From Daphnia carinata (Eukaryota > Arthropoda > Branchiopoda > Diplostraca > Daphniidae), in contig NC_081339.1 of NCBI RefSeq assembly GCF_022539665.2, forward strand, positions 7,189,367 to 7,253,366: a DNA stretch of 64,000 nt, in the 5' to 3' direction. Below, one piece after another: positions 11,222 to 24,343 of the stretch; the first letter of the stretch is position 1; each line of letters opens with the position of its first letter. Position numbers and translations under genes: made by a program. The notes under the pieces are model-generated. The model searched no databases. It saw only the letters and a list, made by a program, of their open reading frames with translations, and had not been told where the DNA came from.

Positions 11222-14200
11222 GAAAGCATCGAAGAGGAGCAAAGACTATTGTTTATACAACACATAAAAAGGAGAATGAGCCAACAGCAACATCCGCAGG
11301 AGCTGTTGGAAGACGAACAATCACAGAGGAGCTGGCAACCGTTGGCCGTTCAACAGCAGCAGGCGGGCAGTTGCGGTAGTCTGACGGCCATCGGACTTCA
11401 TCAGAACACGCCTAATCGCCATCAGCCTGTTAAATCTAGCCAACGTCTTCTGGGTCAGCAGGAGTTTGTTTCGACATCATCGTGCAGGACGGGTGGAGTG
11501 GGCAACAGCAACGCACCTGGCCCCGCCGAATGCTGGACACCGTTGAACGACACGGCTTCCAACAGCTCCTCTTCTTCCGGCTGGAGGCATTTAGCTTCCA
11601 GTCCGCCGAGGAGGTCTCAACAACAACAACAACAACATCATCAAGAAGCTGTGACGAACAGTATGTCTAGCAGACGACTCAGTCCGCACTGCTGGTCCAG
11701 CGAGAATCTGTTGAACAAAGACCTTCATCCGGCCAATCGTTGGACGTCGTCATCAGATCCACTTTCATCGCATTATGTCCATCATCCGTCGTCTGGCGGA
11801 TCGACGGGCGTCGAGTCGGACAGGGAGCCTTTCATTCCGCCTCCACCTTTGCTGGATTTTGAAACGGCCAATTTGCTGCCTCCGTTGGGCATTGACGTCA
11901 GCTCGCCGTCGGATGATCACCATTTCATGTCCGTTCCGCTAAGCGATTCAAACGCCGATCCGATTGTCCAGCACGCCACGCACGCCGAAGGAAGCGGAAG
12001 GGGAAGCGGCGGTGGCGAGGCCGGAGTCAATTGGGTTCAAATACCTCCGCAATACGCCACGCTGCGGGGCCGTCCATCGCGCAATGGAAATGGAAGCGCA
12101 GTCGATGGCTATTCGTTGACGGCCGTCCGCAAGACGAGAGCTAATAATAATTCACATCACACACCTTCGTCGTCCTCCGCTTGGATGGATGTGGATCACG
12201 ATTCGTCCGTCTCGAGTAACAGCGGCGGAGCGTGTCATCGGACGTCCATCGGGTCGGACGGCATCAGCCGCAAGTGCACGTGCGGGCAGAAAATGAGGCT
12301 GCAACAAGGGCAGAACAGTGCGGCCCTTTATCCGGAAATGTCGTCTGCTATGGGTGGCGGACACATCCGCTCTGAGGACGGACTGGCCGGCATAGCGACG
12401 TTGAGGAGGCCAGTCAAACGCAAAGTGAGGAATTCATTGCCCGGCAGTGGTCCGTTGCCAACGGCTAATGTCAATAATGGCAACGCTGCAACACCATCGG
12501 CCGCCAGCCTCCTCCAACAACCCAAACTGGAGACGTCCGTCTTGCTGGACAAGTTACTGAGAGCCGGAGCTTTGAGACCGGAAGATTACCTCGTTCTGTC
12601 CAGGATGGAACGAATGATTATGGCCAATCACGCAGCTGGAGGGAATAGCCTCAGCCAATCGGGTGCTCGCGTCCGTCAGCCCAAGTCCAGCAGCACCGAT
12701 CGACAACAGAATGCCCTACAACAACAACAACAACAACAACAGATTGTTTCTCCAGCCGAAAGTGGGACGGACATGCGTCGGGAATTCGATTTCGGATCGA
12801 AACAACTCAATTCAATCGGTTTGCCCGTCTCCAACCAGCCGCAAGTGGCTTCCAATGAGAACCTGTACGATTCGGCCTCGGGTCCGTCATCAATGGCCCA
12901 GCAACAATATCAGCGTCGATTGTCCGCAGGTAATAACGGACTGGATGTCACAGCAGGACAGTTGCGGATGCAACAACAGTTGCCCAGCAACCGGCCTTCC
13001 CCCAGTCCGTCGTCACCGTTCGATTATTACAATAGCAGTTTGGCCAGCTATTCGAGTAATTCAGTTACAGGGAGAGGCTCGTCGCTGGGCAGCGCCAACG
13101 CAGACCATTCGTTAGCGCAGCCACAGCAACAGCTACCTAGCCGGAACAGTGGCGTATCGGCCAATGCGGACGGACTGTATTCGATGGCTCAAAGTGCTGG
13201 ACCGTATCAGCCTCTGGCAAGTTTGCCCACATCCGGCCGATGTTGCCCGTGTTGCGGCTCGCCGTCCCATCCGCAGCTTCAACATCATCATCACCATCAT
13301 CATCACATCCATCACACTTGTTCGCTGTGCGGAGGCGGACCGCATTTGGCCAGCGGGCCAGCGTCCGTGCCATCAGCTTCTTCTTCCAACAATTATTCCG
13401 GCTATGCTGGAAATTCAGGTAAGATGATGATCCAGCAACAACAGCCGGCCTCTGCTTCGGCGGGCTACGGATTCGCAACATCCACGGCCCGTCATTTCTC
13501 CGCATCTACCGGAATCGAGCAGCAATTCGCTGGAAATAATGGCGGAGCTGTTGCTTCAAAGTATCCAGCCATTGGTTCATCATCTTCGAACAATAGCGGC
13601 ACTGCAGGCCTTCAAGCCCAGTCCCAACCGGCCATGGTATTGGGAAAAGGGCTTCCGCAACAAATAGGCGTCCGCACTGAACTTCACAGTCTGCCCAACA
13701 ATGAGCCAATAAGGTAACACGTGCAAAAATTATATCAATAAGAAGGAAATTAATTAGCGAACATTTTGAAAGTTCCACTGATAGCTGTAGGGCAATCAAA
13801 ACTTACCGTCAAAACAGATGGGTCTTAATTATTTTATATATTTATTTTTTTTAAGACTTAGCGTGTGCATCAGTCCAGCGAATGGAATTAGCAATCGATA
13901 GAGTTCATTCTTCATGAGGAAATTGGAAATTTAATATGTCGGGAACGACGTCTAATTAAAAACCGTTATTTATCTGTATACTAGAGCACGTGGCTGTATG
14001 GTATACATCAATAATGAGAGGTTTAGGAAGATGGGCAACAAAATGTGAGCATATCAAACATAGCTGAAAGCCAATCAATTATAGCTTCCCCACTGTGCGT
14101 GTATCTATCCATTCCACCTTAAGTATATATGAATAGATGCTTCCTCTTTTTTGGGGCTTTCAAAAGTAATAATGACTGAAAAAGAGCCTTCACTCAAACA

Positions 14201-17200
14201 AGTCGAAATATTATCGTACATGGCTGATGCGTCCAATATCGATTGGCTTTTTCCGCGAAATCTAAAACGAGGGGATATAAAAACGCAATGGAGTCGGTAG
14301 CGCGTGTTCCATTTAAGATATAGCAAAAAGCAAAAAAATTCATTTTATTTTTTATTCTTTGAAGTTGCCAAAGCTCCCCGTTGATTGTTCTAGTGGCAGT
14401 ACTGGAAGGTAGGGAAACGTTATTGCCGATGTGCGTGCGTGTGTTAATGTTCCAAATCGACAAGCTCAATCGTTTTTATTTCTAAATGTTTTTCGCAACG
14501 AAATGTCGAGGCGAAAGAATGTCTTTATAGTTTGATATCGGATAAGAAGAATCATCAAGTCTATTCTAGGAATTGGATAAAGATGGCAGGGTGTCGTTAT
14601 GGTCGCACGAGTTCAACATCTAGCGGAAGAGCATCTCGCCCACGCCCTGTCCCGAAATCTGACATTCTTTTTTTTTTCGTCTGCTAGTCTTCTTTTTGGC
14701 GAGCTGTAAATGTGGAAGTTGGCGTCATCGTTCATCATCAACTCGCCGTCACTGTGACTTCCGAGGCTTCTCTCTCTATATGATTACAAAGGATGTAACC
14801 TCTAGGACTCTTTTGTGTTATCAAAGGCAAAGGCGGGGGCTGGATGTGTACGTAGTGGTACTTGGGAGAAAGGAAATCAACGCCCATGAACTTGATAATT
14901 AAGAAGCCCCAGCTGTACATCTCTGGCTGTGTAATTTAGGGCGTAATTCATTCAGCATGATATTCGGTGTAATCGTATACTGGTGATGTATCGCATTCGC
15001 GTGCACATTGTGTTTGTTTTTGATTAGTCAGCGTTAATGAAGAGGTTTATGAACAACGAAGCCATTCCACTTCATTAAAGACAAGTTGCCGTGAGAAAAT
15101 GTACTGAAGTAGAGCAAAAAGATATTTTTATCGATCTGACAGCTACGCTTTTTGCAGCAGATGACGAAATACAGGAAAGGCTTCTGTCATTTTGGTGATA
15201 TAAAAATAAAGACAAAAAACGAGGGAAAAAGAAGGAATGTCGCAAAGTTGGTAACAAAGGGAGCGATTCTCGTTTTTTTTTCTCAGCGAGCCACAACGTC
15301 CTTTCAGCATTTCGAATCGCATCCTATTGGTGGTGTGACTGGGAAATGGCGCTCGATTAAATCCATAGGATATTTTTTTTTTACAGCTTAAGGGAAGCTG
15401 ATCAATTCCTCAAAAGCGTAAGCGTTTGCCAAGCTTCTTTTTGTTTTACGTGTTAGATCAGAAACTGTGCTAAGACTGGGTGTGCTTCCGGATATCGTAC
15501 AAGGCTCTTGCTTGAATGTTTCCAAAAGGAAGTTAATTCTTCTGGTATTGAATAACTTTTCCGTGGCACACCCCCAAGGGCTGCACCCTTATCGCAGATT
15601 GGGTTTTCCAATGAAAATGTGCAGCTAGTTTTACAGATCTCTGTAGTCATTGAAAACCATCTCAACTGCTGTGTATCAAATGACTGCAATTTCCGAATTC
15701 CTGGAATCACAGCCAGTATTCTGAGCTTCATTTGTTACTCTCGAAAATGCTATGTTGACTTATCCGAATGTGAAAATTTATTAGTATTCCCAGGAAAGAT
15801 TGACTGCCAGAGTTTAATTGCAACATTCATACGCAGGTTCACAATGGCTGCTCAGAATGGTGCCCAACATCAGCCAAAAATATCCCCAGGCCAGGCGTTT
15901 CATCGTTCCGTATCGACGCCTGCACCATCAACGACAACAGCAAGGAGTAGTATACCGCAGCAACAGCAAGTGCAGATGAATCCGATTGTGGAATCTCAAC
16001 AGCAAGCTCATCGAACGGACCCTTTGGCCGTGACTGGCAGCACCAATCATAGAGTCGGTCTAAGCCGCTCCTTGTCCCGAACGGAAGCAGTCAAAGAGTA
16101 AGTTTTCTTTCTTCTACATCCACAGCCAAAAAACTCACTATGCTTGTGACTTTATCCTCTCAATCCCCTCTGGAAAACTGTACGACATCGGAACTTCCAA
16201 GTTTCTGACATGCGACGGTCGCTCTCAACTCTCTTTGGCCGTGTTTGTGTGTCTGTACCCAAAAGACAAGTTGAACGTAAAAGACCACGCAACGACCACC
16301 TTTTTATCAGGAATCTAAGAGAGGGCACCCAGTTTTTGAGTGGCAACCGCGGAAATAATGTAGTGACGAGAATGAGAAAGAGAGGAAAAAAAAATATAGG
16401 AAAACGCAGTTATGATGTTGTTGTTGTAAAACTCAGCAGTGCTGTTCGTTGAGTAATTGAAGAACAGACGCTGGATGTAGTGCGGTATGCGAGGCCGACG
16501 TTCTATTCGGCCCGTACTGTTTGTGGAAGCCCAACTTTCTTTTCCTCTTTATTTTTGTCCGCTGACGGCTTCTTTTATCGATCCGCCTGGCTCTTCGATC
16601 GAACCTTGTCTTCTTTTCTCTCGCCATTTATTACGTCTCGCTTTTCACCCTCCATTCTCGTCGGTACGTACTGCTAGCAGAGATATAAAAAATGACCTTA
16701 TCCATCCGTTAAAGAAAAAACACAAACAGTTTTTGAAAAACAAAAACAAAAACACAAACTGTATGGAGTGGTTGTTGGTTTTCTCTTTACATCGGCCAGG
16801 AAGCGTATGGTACAATATGCGTTTCTTTTATCATCAAAAAAGAAAGAAATAGGGAAAAGGGTTCAATTATCCAATTGACTTGGGAACAAGTTTGTCTCTT
16901 TTGTTTGTTGTTGAAAGAAAAGAAACGTAAAGGTTGTAGTAAAATGAGAAGCCATCCAGATAGTTGTTGCTATCAAAACATATTCAAAAATAGCTGTGTG
17001 GAAGTTAAAGAATTAAATTGGCATTTCAGTTCCAACCAACATTGTCAATTCTGATATTTGCCAAAACGCGAGAAAATCTAAAACTATGTTGTTATTGATT
17101 TTTTTTTTTTCATTTGTTGTTATTATTGTAGGTATTTCAAGCAAAGTGCGGCGACATTCTTCGGCCTGGATGAAAGCAAAGAAAGCGAACTGAGGCAACG

Positions 17201-20200
17201 GTGGGAAGACAGGCGGAGAAGGCTGGCCGAACGACGTTGTGGAACTCTTCGTGAATCATGCTCTCACGACGTAAGCTCGAAATAATTTCTTGTATCGATT
17301 ACCGATAAAAAGGGGGTCCAGCACGATTGGCTTCAATTGTAAACGTCCGGAATTGTGTTCTCCACGCGCTGCCTTTGTATTAGTAATGAAACTCTCCACG
17401 CACAGTTTGTTTGCCTTCTACCCGCTGTCCGGCTGCAAAGAAGGCCAGGAACCCACGCAAAACCTACAAAATAAAAGATCACGTCAACTTTGACGTCAAA
17501 GACCGGGTCCGGTCCGACACGCCCATTTTCGGGAGGGAGGTACACGAGAAAGCTAAGCAAAACTGTCGAATCAGATGATTCCACAACAGATCTATTTGCC
17601 ATCTGATACATGCACACTGTATTTAGGCTTTGCCAACGGACAAGATGGAAACGCTATCGATTTCCTAGTTGGCTCGTGTCCCTCTTCAAAAGCCTTCAGG
17701 GACTTCGTTATAAAGACGCATGACAAGAGGCAATCGTGATTTCTCGGGTTTCCTTGCCTCCCCTATTATCCAAATGTTTCTTCGTTTTAAATTGCTACTC
17801 ATATTTTATTTGATCTAGGACTATACTCCGAGTCGCATTCAACTTGAACAATATTTTGTTTCGTTCTTGCAGGAAGGTCTTGATTCTCGGGATCTGGTGG
17901 ACGGCCATGGCAGAAACGCCGCCATTCCGATGGAAAGAGTGGCCGATTCGCCCGATGGATCATTGCCCGATGGATCGCAAAGCACCTTGCTTTTACACCC
18001 ACGCCTCAAGCGGCGTGAATCGGTCGCCCGCATGACCTGGGACGGGTTGGCCTACCTGGCCACGGCCATCGTTCGGTTAAGACCCAACGGCCCCGAGGAA
18101 GAGGAGATCCGTTCACGTAGTGTTTCACGCGAAGCGTTTGCCGCAGCTTCAACAAATGCATCCGCAGCCAGCCGGAACGGTGAGGCATCTCGATCGGCCA
18201 CCGGTGTCCTCAGCAACGCCCAGCCGCTACCTCCGGACGTGACGATGGACACTGGCGGGACGGCCAATCTCGGCTGCGTCGACGTCAGTCTGGAGGACGA
18301 AGTCTTTTTCGACACTCCGCCACCGGCCTACGAGGACGTTGTCGACGCGGCTCATATCGGTCCGCCACCACCGACAGGCCCTACCCATCGTCGGGAATCT
18401 GAAGCACGGTGTGTATCATTTGAATTTCAGAATTTTTTGGGGGGGGATTGAGGAACGAATATTTTTGTCGTCACGCAGACCATCTCGATGGAGGCGTGCC
18501 ATCCACGCCAACATGAACGGACCCAGTGGGCCTTCGGTAGTTGATCGATTGATGGACAATTCGAACCGGAGGCAATACGGTATGGGCATCGTGGGTCGAA
18601 TGACGAGGTAATTATTGATTTTGTTATTGGCTGGACATCAACGATGGATCATCTGTCATTCAATTTTTTTTTTTTTTTTTTTTTTTAAGACGGTCGCTAC
18701 GTCAATCGATGACGGACAGCAACAAGCACTTGAAACGGCAGCTGGACTCGTTTGAGGATCACCGTCCCTATTTCACCTATTGGACGTGCACCGTCCAGGT
18801 GCTCATCATGTTCATCGCTCTCATCACTTATGGATTAGGACCCATCGGTTTCAATCTCCATCGACGCTCCGGATCGGTTTGTTTTTTTTCCCCATTTTTT
18901 GTTATTCCAAAAGCTTCACCTTTTCAATGTTTGATTGCGTTTTCAGGTTCTCGTGACTAGTTTGTCGTTACAAGAAGTGGACTATTACGAACCTTCGAAT
19001 TTTTACATAGGACCTAGAGCGGTAATGTCCGGATTGATTCCCTCATAAATCTATTTCTAATTTTCGCGGGGGTTCCCTTCTATTTATGTAGGCGGATCTG
19101 ATCCATCTGGGCGCCAAGTACAGTCCGTGCATGAAACCGGACACGCGAATCGGAGCCGATATCGAAGCCACTCGAATACGTGAACGACAGACGGCCTGCT
19201 GTATCCGCAACGACAATTCGGGTTGCGTCCAGACGTCCAGAGCCGAATGTTCGGTAAAAGTTTTGCCTTTTTTTTTTCTGTCATTCATATTCTAATTTTG
19301 AATCGCATAAAAAAAATTGAAAGTTTATGTGTTGATAGTCAAACGTAATGTGGGGAACTTTGTTTTTGTTACCATCGCCCACGCAATCACGAAGAACGGG
19401 ACTACAAAAAAAAATGGTTTAAAGCTGCCTGCTTCGTGTGCGTGGGCGTGCCTAACGTCTTTGACACGCTAATACGTTTACAATTGGATTACGTCTAATT
19501 TAGAAGTGACAAGTTTCAATTAGAATGAAATATTGCTTTTATAACAGTTGAGAGTTTTTTTGAAGATTGATATAATTACTAATCGCAAGTCTACCAAAAA
19601 ACAGTCTCTTCCCTCTGTGCCGCCTTATCACAACACGGAGCGCGGAATTGGCACGGTACAGAATAGCAAACAGAAAACAAACAAAAAAAAAAGATTCAGA
19701 CATAAATTATTTGCATTATTGAAAAACCCTCAATTTGATTTGTTTTCAGTTTATTCAACCTCAATTACCACATCGATTTATTTTAGTTTTTCTCATCCGT
19801 CATAGTTTATCATTCATCCAAGTTTTTGTTTTGTTTTTTGACGTAAATTGATTTATTTTTTATATATACGTATACTTCCGAGAAATTCCCCGTCCCTCCT
19901 CGCACTTGCCTATGCTTGATTGATGTGTGTGTCTGTGTCGAGTCCCATTTTAGTTTTATTTTTTATGGATTCGATTGGTCCTAGTTTTTGTTTTTCCTTC
20001 CTGTTTGCATTTTGTTAACTTTTCAATATTATATTTCATTGTTTTCTTTTTGTTTGTGTGTATATCGTCGACGTAGGATTTGACTTCGACCTGGAAGAAG
20101 TGGAATGTCGTTCAGTCTGGTCCCGGAGGACGGATTTCCGGTTCTGTTTGCGGCCAGGATCCAAAGTAAACTTTCTGTATTCTGCCATATAAAATAGTTT

Positions 20201-21492
20201 AAAGTAAATAATATTTGATTATCTTTTTCCAGTTTTTGTATAGAACCAGCGTCAGTGGCGCCTTTCGAATGGCCGGATGACATCACGAAATGGCCGAAAT
20301 GTCGAAAAAAGCTGCCTGGCTTAGGGGGATCCGGGTCGGAATCAAAGTCGAACGCCAATCACGTATTAAAGACGACCGGTCAGGCTGATCATATGGTCTG
20401 TGAAGTCATCGGACATCCGTGCTGCATTGGTAACAAAATGTTTACATAATAAAACATAATCGCAAATGAACAATAATTCAAACACGATTACAGGTATTCA
20501 CGGTGAATGCCGGATCGCGACGCGCGAATATTGCGACTTTGTCAAAGGTTACTTCCATCAGGAAGCCTCCTTATGCTCTCAGGTAAGATTTAAAATTGTA
20601 TATTTCAATTGAAAAAAAAACCAAAAACAATAACGCTTTATTTGGCTGAAATGATAGGTGTCTTGCATGAACGACGTTTGCGGTATGCTGCCTTTCCACA
20701 CGCCCGACTTTGCCGACCAATTTTACCGACTGTGGACTTCGCTGTTCCTGCACGCCGGCGTCCTTCACTTGGCCGTCTCGGTCACCTTCCAGATGATTAT
20801 CATGAGAGACCTGGAGAAGTTGGCCGGGCCGTTGCGCATCGGCATTATCTACATGGGCTCTGGCGTCGTCGGCAACCTCGCCTCGGCCTTGTTTGTGCCA
20901 TACAGAGCCGAGGTATTTTGGGATCTTTTCTTTTTAATAAATTGAAAGTTAAAAACAAAAAATTTTTGATTGATGATCATTCAGGTGGGTCCGTCCGGAT
21001 CGCATTTCGGTTTACTCGCCTGCCTCTGCGTCGAGGTCCTCCACGCCTGGCCGCTACTTCGCACGCCCTGGCGGGCACTCGGCCGGCTTCTCATGACGGT
21101 CGCCTTCCTCTTCGTCGCCGGACTTTTGCCCTGGGTCGACAACTTCGCTCACATTTTCGGGTATAAATCAATATTTTTTAAATCTCTTATTTATAATTCA
21201 AATGGATAATGATAAAATCAGGTTCATTTCGGGCGGATTGCTGTCGTACACTTTCCTGCCGTTCATCACGGTCGGCGTCTACGACCGCCGGCGCAAGTTG
21301 GTCCTCATTGGCGTCACCCTGACGCTGGCCGCCGTCCTGCTCACCACACTCGTCCTGCTCCTCTACGTGTGGCCCATCCAGGATTCGGGCGTCATCCAAA
21401 CGCTCGGCTACCTCAACTGCGTGCCCATCACGCGCGATTTCTGCGCAGAGCAGAACATCCATTTTAGCAAGAGAGAAGTCAACATTCTCTGA
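11222..21492 (+). CDS. iRhom: Inactive rhomboid protein (iRhom / RHBDF family)
   Basis: Fourteen exons join in frame: 11222-13713, 15837-16097, 17132-17270, 17873-18408, 18479-18607, 18690-18876, 18947-19021, 19092-19253, 20077-20165, 20233-20429, 20494-20582, 20658-20912, 20985-21160 and 21222-21492 (TGA), 1685 codons from the first visible acceptor. iRhoms are ER/Golgi multi-pass pseudoproteases controlling trafficking or degradation of EGFR ligands and ADAM17. Residues 1-831 are Q/S/N/H-rich. Exon 2 has the conserved A-F-x-R-S-V-S-x-P block, exon 4 [11 protein letters not shown] and a PPAY motif; TM1 is at about 1208-1235. A cysteine-rich luminal iRhom homology domain follows ([22 protein letters not shown]), then the rhomboid core with [14 protein letters not shown] and N-F-A-H-I-F-G. 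The catalytic-loop motif is GPSG (Ser1541): the iRhom proline is present but the serine is kept. An upstream exon probably supplies the start; the first in-frame ATG of this exon is 11276. Confidence 0.95.
12719..12742 (+). repeat. CAA/CAG run coding eight glutamines in iRhom exon
   Basis: Eight consecutive glutamine codons lie within the cytoplasmic extension. A second mixed CAA/CAT run lies near 11620-11645. Such runs commonly vary in length between alleles. Confidence 0.9.
13283..13315 (+). repeat. Histidine run in iRhom exon
   Basis: Eight consecutive His codons, then Ile-His-His. C-C-P-C-C-G and C-S-L-C-G-G motifs flank it on both sides, so this short segment could bind metal. That is inference from composition only. 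Confidence 0.85.
13714..15836 (+). other. iRhom intron 1, possibly hosting an internal promoter
   Basis: This 2.1 kb intron is much longer than the gene's other introns (mostly 55-110 bp, the longest about 1 kb). Its last 218 bp are open in the same frame as exon 2, so a transcript starting inside it could be translated into exon 2. No other gene is recognised in it. Confidence 0.5.
15844..15846 (+). other. Candidate alternative start codon of a short iRhom isoform
   Basis: An in-frame ATG (context acaATGG, purine at -3 and G at +4) lies eight bases into exon 2, shortly before the conserved F-H-R-S-V-S-T-P block, which sits near the N-terminus of vertebrate iRhoms. A short isoform would drop the 831-residue Q/S/N-rich extension and give about 850 aa, close to vertebrate length. 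Confidence 0.4.
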
Positions 21493-21549
21493 GAAATGTC
21501 GCCCTCCTTTTTACCCTCTGCAAACGGACAATTGTGTTGAATGTTTTTA

Positions 21550-21580
<31 letters not shown>

Positions 21581-22640
21581 TTTTCTTTATTTTTTTTTTT
21601 TATGGTCACCGGAATGGCGAACCAAAAGATGGAGGAGACCCTCCGCCTCGTCATGGTTTTTTCTTTTTTTTTGTATAGGAAAATACGACGACACATACAC
21701 ACAGATACAAAGTCACACATACACACAGCCATATATGAAAAGAAAGTAAAAAGTAATGTTCATCGTAGGTTTTTTTTATCACTTCCTCTTTTCTTTATTT
21801 TCGTGTTTCGTGAATTCTCGTGATTATGCCGAATGTCCCTTTTTTTTAACCATCCACTTTGCGTGCCCTTGGTTTATTCCTATACTGTTGTCGTACTTTT
21901 TTCTATTTATTTACTAGTATCCTTCTTTGGGGAAAAAACAAGAAAAATGTTTTCCGTTTCCTGTTTTTCTGAATTCGAGCTCGTAGGTTTCTTGACATTC
22001 CCTGTTCTTTTAGAGCGCACTGCTGTGAATTCTTACCCATAAAAAGTGTGTGTAATATTCTTGTGGTCTCCACCTCCCGTTATATTTTTCGCTCCCGAAA
22101 ACACGTTGACACGCAGATAACACATTTTTTTTTTTTCAAAAAGGATTTTTCTTGTTGAACGAACTCAATGTGGATGAGGGATAGAAAAAGAAGAGTGATC
22201 TTTGTTTTTGTTTTCACTCTTTTTTTTAGCTCTCTATGTACAAGGCCGCAGCTGAGGGTTTGCGAATGAGTCAAACTGGTGGAAGACAAACACTTGACCT
22301 AGTGTACACTCACTCAGACTTTGTTTTGTTTTTTTGAATTTGTATCGGATAGAAATTTTTGTAAGAAAAACAAAATCCAACAAGAATGAAGCCCAAGATG
22401 ATTGATCCTCCCGTCATAACGAACGTGCAGTGGGAGGAGATTTCGCTGCATCTTCTCGTGTTTTTTTTTTTTCTTTTTTTTTTTTTGCAATCTTGTGGGT
22501 GTAGATGTGTCTGTGTTTGTTTCTTTGTTTACGTGCATTATTCTGGGCCCTCCAACAATCCCAAGATCCAGCTGTGTCACTATCCTGCTCGGCTACTTAT
22601 CTCTCTCTTCTCAATAAAAATCCTTGGCTGATTGTATACA
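21493..22640 (+). other. iRhom: iRhom 3' UTR
   Basis: The region after the stop is T-rich, with long T tracts near 21549-21577 and 22460-22486. AATAAA at 22613-22618 is the best poly(A) signal and would give a 3' UTR of about 1.1 kb. No other coding region is seen. Confidence 0.45.
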
Positions 22641-24343
22641 CACTGTTATACTCTCGTTAACCTACCCCCCCCCCCCCTACCCGCCATACAAAAAGAACAA
22701 GAAAAAAAGAATTGTTTTTGCTCTGTTCAATCTCTTTCTCTCTGTTCCTCCGTTTCTTTCTCTATATCTCTGTGTGTGCTGAAATATTGTCTTGATTTGA
22801 TTATTCTACAATGAACATTTTGGTTTCCATTTCAATCGAAAGGAAAACTAAAACATTTGCATTTTTGTCCGTGTGGTGGTGTACGTATAAAAACAAAAAT
22901 ATTATAAGGTTTAAAACAAACAGCGACAAATGCATCTGTCGTGAGCAAACTCGACAGAATCGAACTATTTCATAGACAACTCGATAACTTTCAAGAGTTT
23001 ATTGTCTGATATTTCTCTGTGGTTTCTTATGACTTCATGCCTGCCAAAATTTATAGGCTTCGCTTTGAGTAAACTGCGATCGAATATTGCAATTCTCTAG
23101 GTTCCCATATAAACGAATGGTTGTCTAACTGATTCGACCCGAACACTCTCACAGGAATGTGGCGTCATTCGATATCATTGCATATCAAATTGTTGCAAAG
23201 TTATTTGCCATCTTTTTTTCTTGAAGATCGCATTTGAAACTCTTTAGTTCTAAACAGGGTGATTTTGAAAGGCTATTTTCAAAAAAACATTCCTCTGCAA
23301 TGTTTCCACCTAGTGGGAAAGTGTGATGTTGAAGTAAAACATTCTAGTAATGTAAACAATATCAAATGTGAAACCTTAGATTACCAGATCAAATTCTTTC
23401 CACGAGCTAGAATTTTATCGGGTGAATCCATGTAAACTGTCCAAATACTTGTTCGAAATAGATATTCGTGTCACGCACAGCCAGGCCAGGAGTCCTAACT
23501 TTTAAGCCAAACAAGTTCGTCGCATAATATGCGTGACTGTACTTAAAGGAACCCACCTACGTCATCACATTTTATCAAAACGGAATAGTACGATCAAGAT
23601 AATATACAACGCAGTGCATAATAATCGTTTTCCTTCTAGAAATAGAAAAAAGAAAGAAACGTGAAAACCACTCAAAAAATTCGATTGCCCTCGGTCAACG
23701 ACTTGCCTTCCAGGCTTTGACAGTTCATATACATGGCTGCACACGTGCTGCTGGTTCTTTCTGGTGCCCAATTTCGTTGCGAGTTCTATCCAAATACGAA
23801 AGTGTAAAATTTAATATACCTCTTGGAGGTGGTGGGGTTCCCAAAGGTAATTATATCCTTATATCTTGGTGTGTTTACCGCCTTTACGAACCGGAAACGC
23901 CGGGGGGATCAAGGAAAAGGAAACGAAGGCGCGCGCACAATCAGGTTGCCGAACCTTCAACTACAAATCGATTATGCGATTTCTATCGATGGGTTGTTCC
24001 ATTCGTTGGGCTTTTTTTGGGAGATGAAGAGCTGTTTAACGTTTTTGACATAACATTTTTGTGTGACAATCGTGTTGTGTGTTGTACATGGGCAGGAAAT
24101 TTTATTTGCAGCTACCACACCTAAAGGGCACAGAGCATTTGTTCGAATGATTACGTGCTCGTAGCCTCTTCCGAGCAACGGCACCGTAAAATCGAGTCCT
24201 GTTTGTGTTTGTTTGATTTTTCACACGCACGTCTTTATTTGTACGAAGACCCCCGTTTTGCTCGTGTGTTTGTGAAACAATCCGGTTTAATACTGCTGTC
24301 AAAGGCAAAGTGCAATTGAGTGCAAGTCACGCGTCATACCAAC
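22641..24343. other. Intergenic, iRhom to MKK4
   Basis: No supported gene. A 135-codon open frame from 23717 has no family resemblance. A C homopolymer lies at 22664-22677. The last few hundred bases must hold the MKK4 promoter, but no clear TATA box is seen, as is common for housekeeping kinases. Confidence 0.5.

Noticed and set aside
23717-24124. 135-codon ORF upstream of MKK4
   Set aside because: No domain, signal peptide or codon pattern; overlaps competing ORFs.
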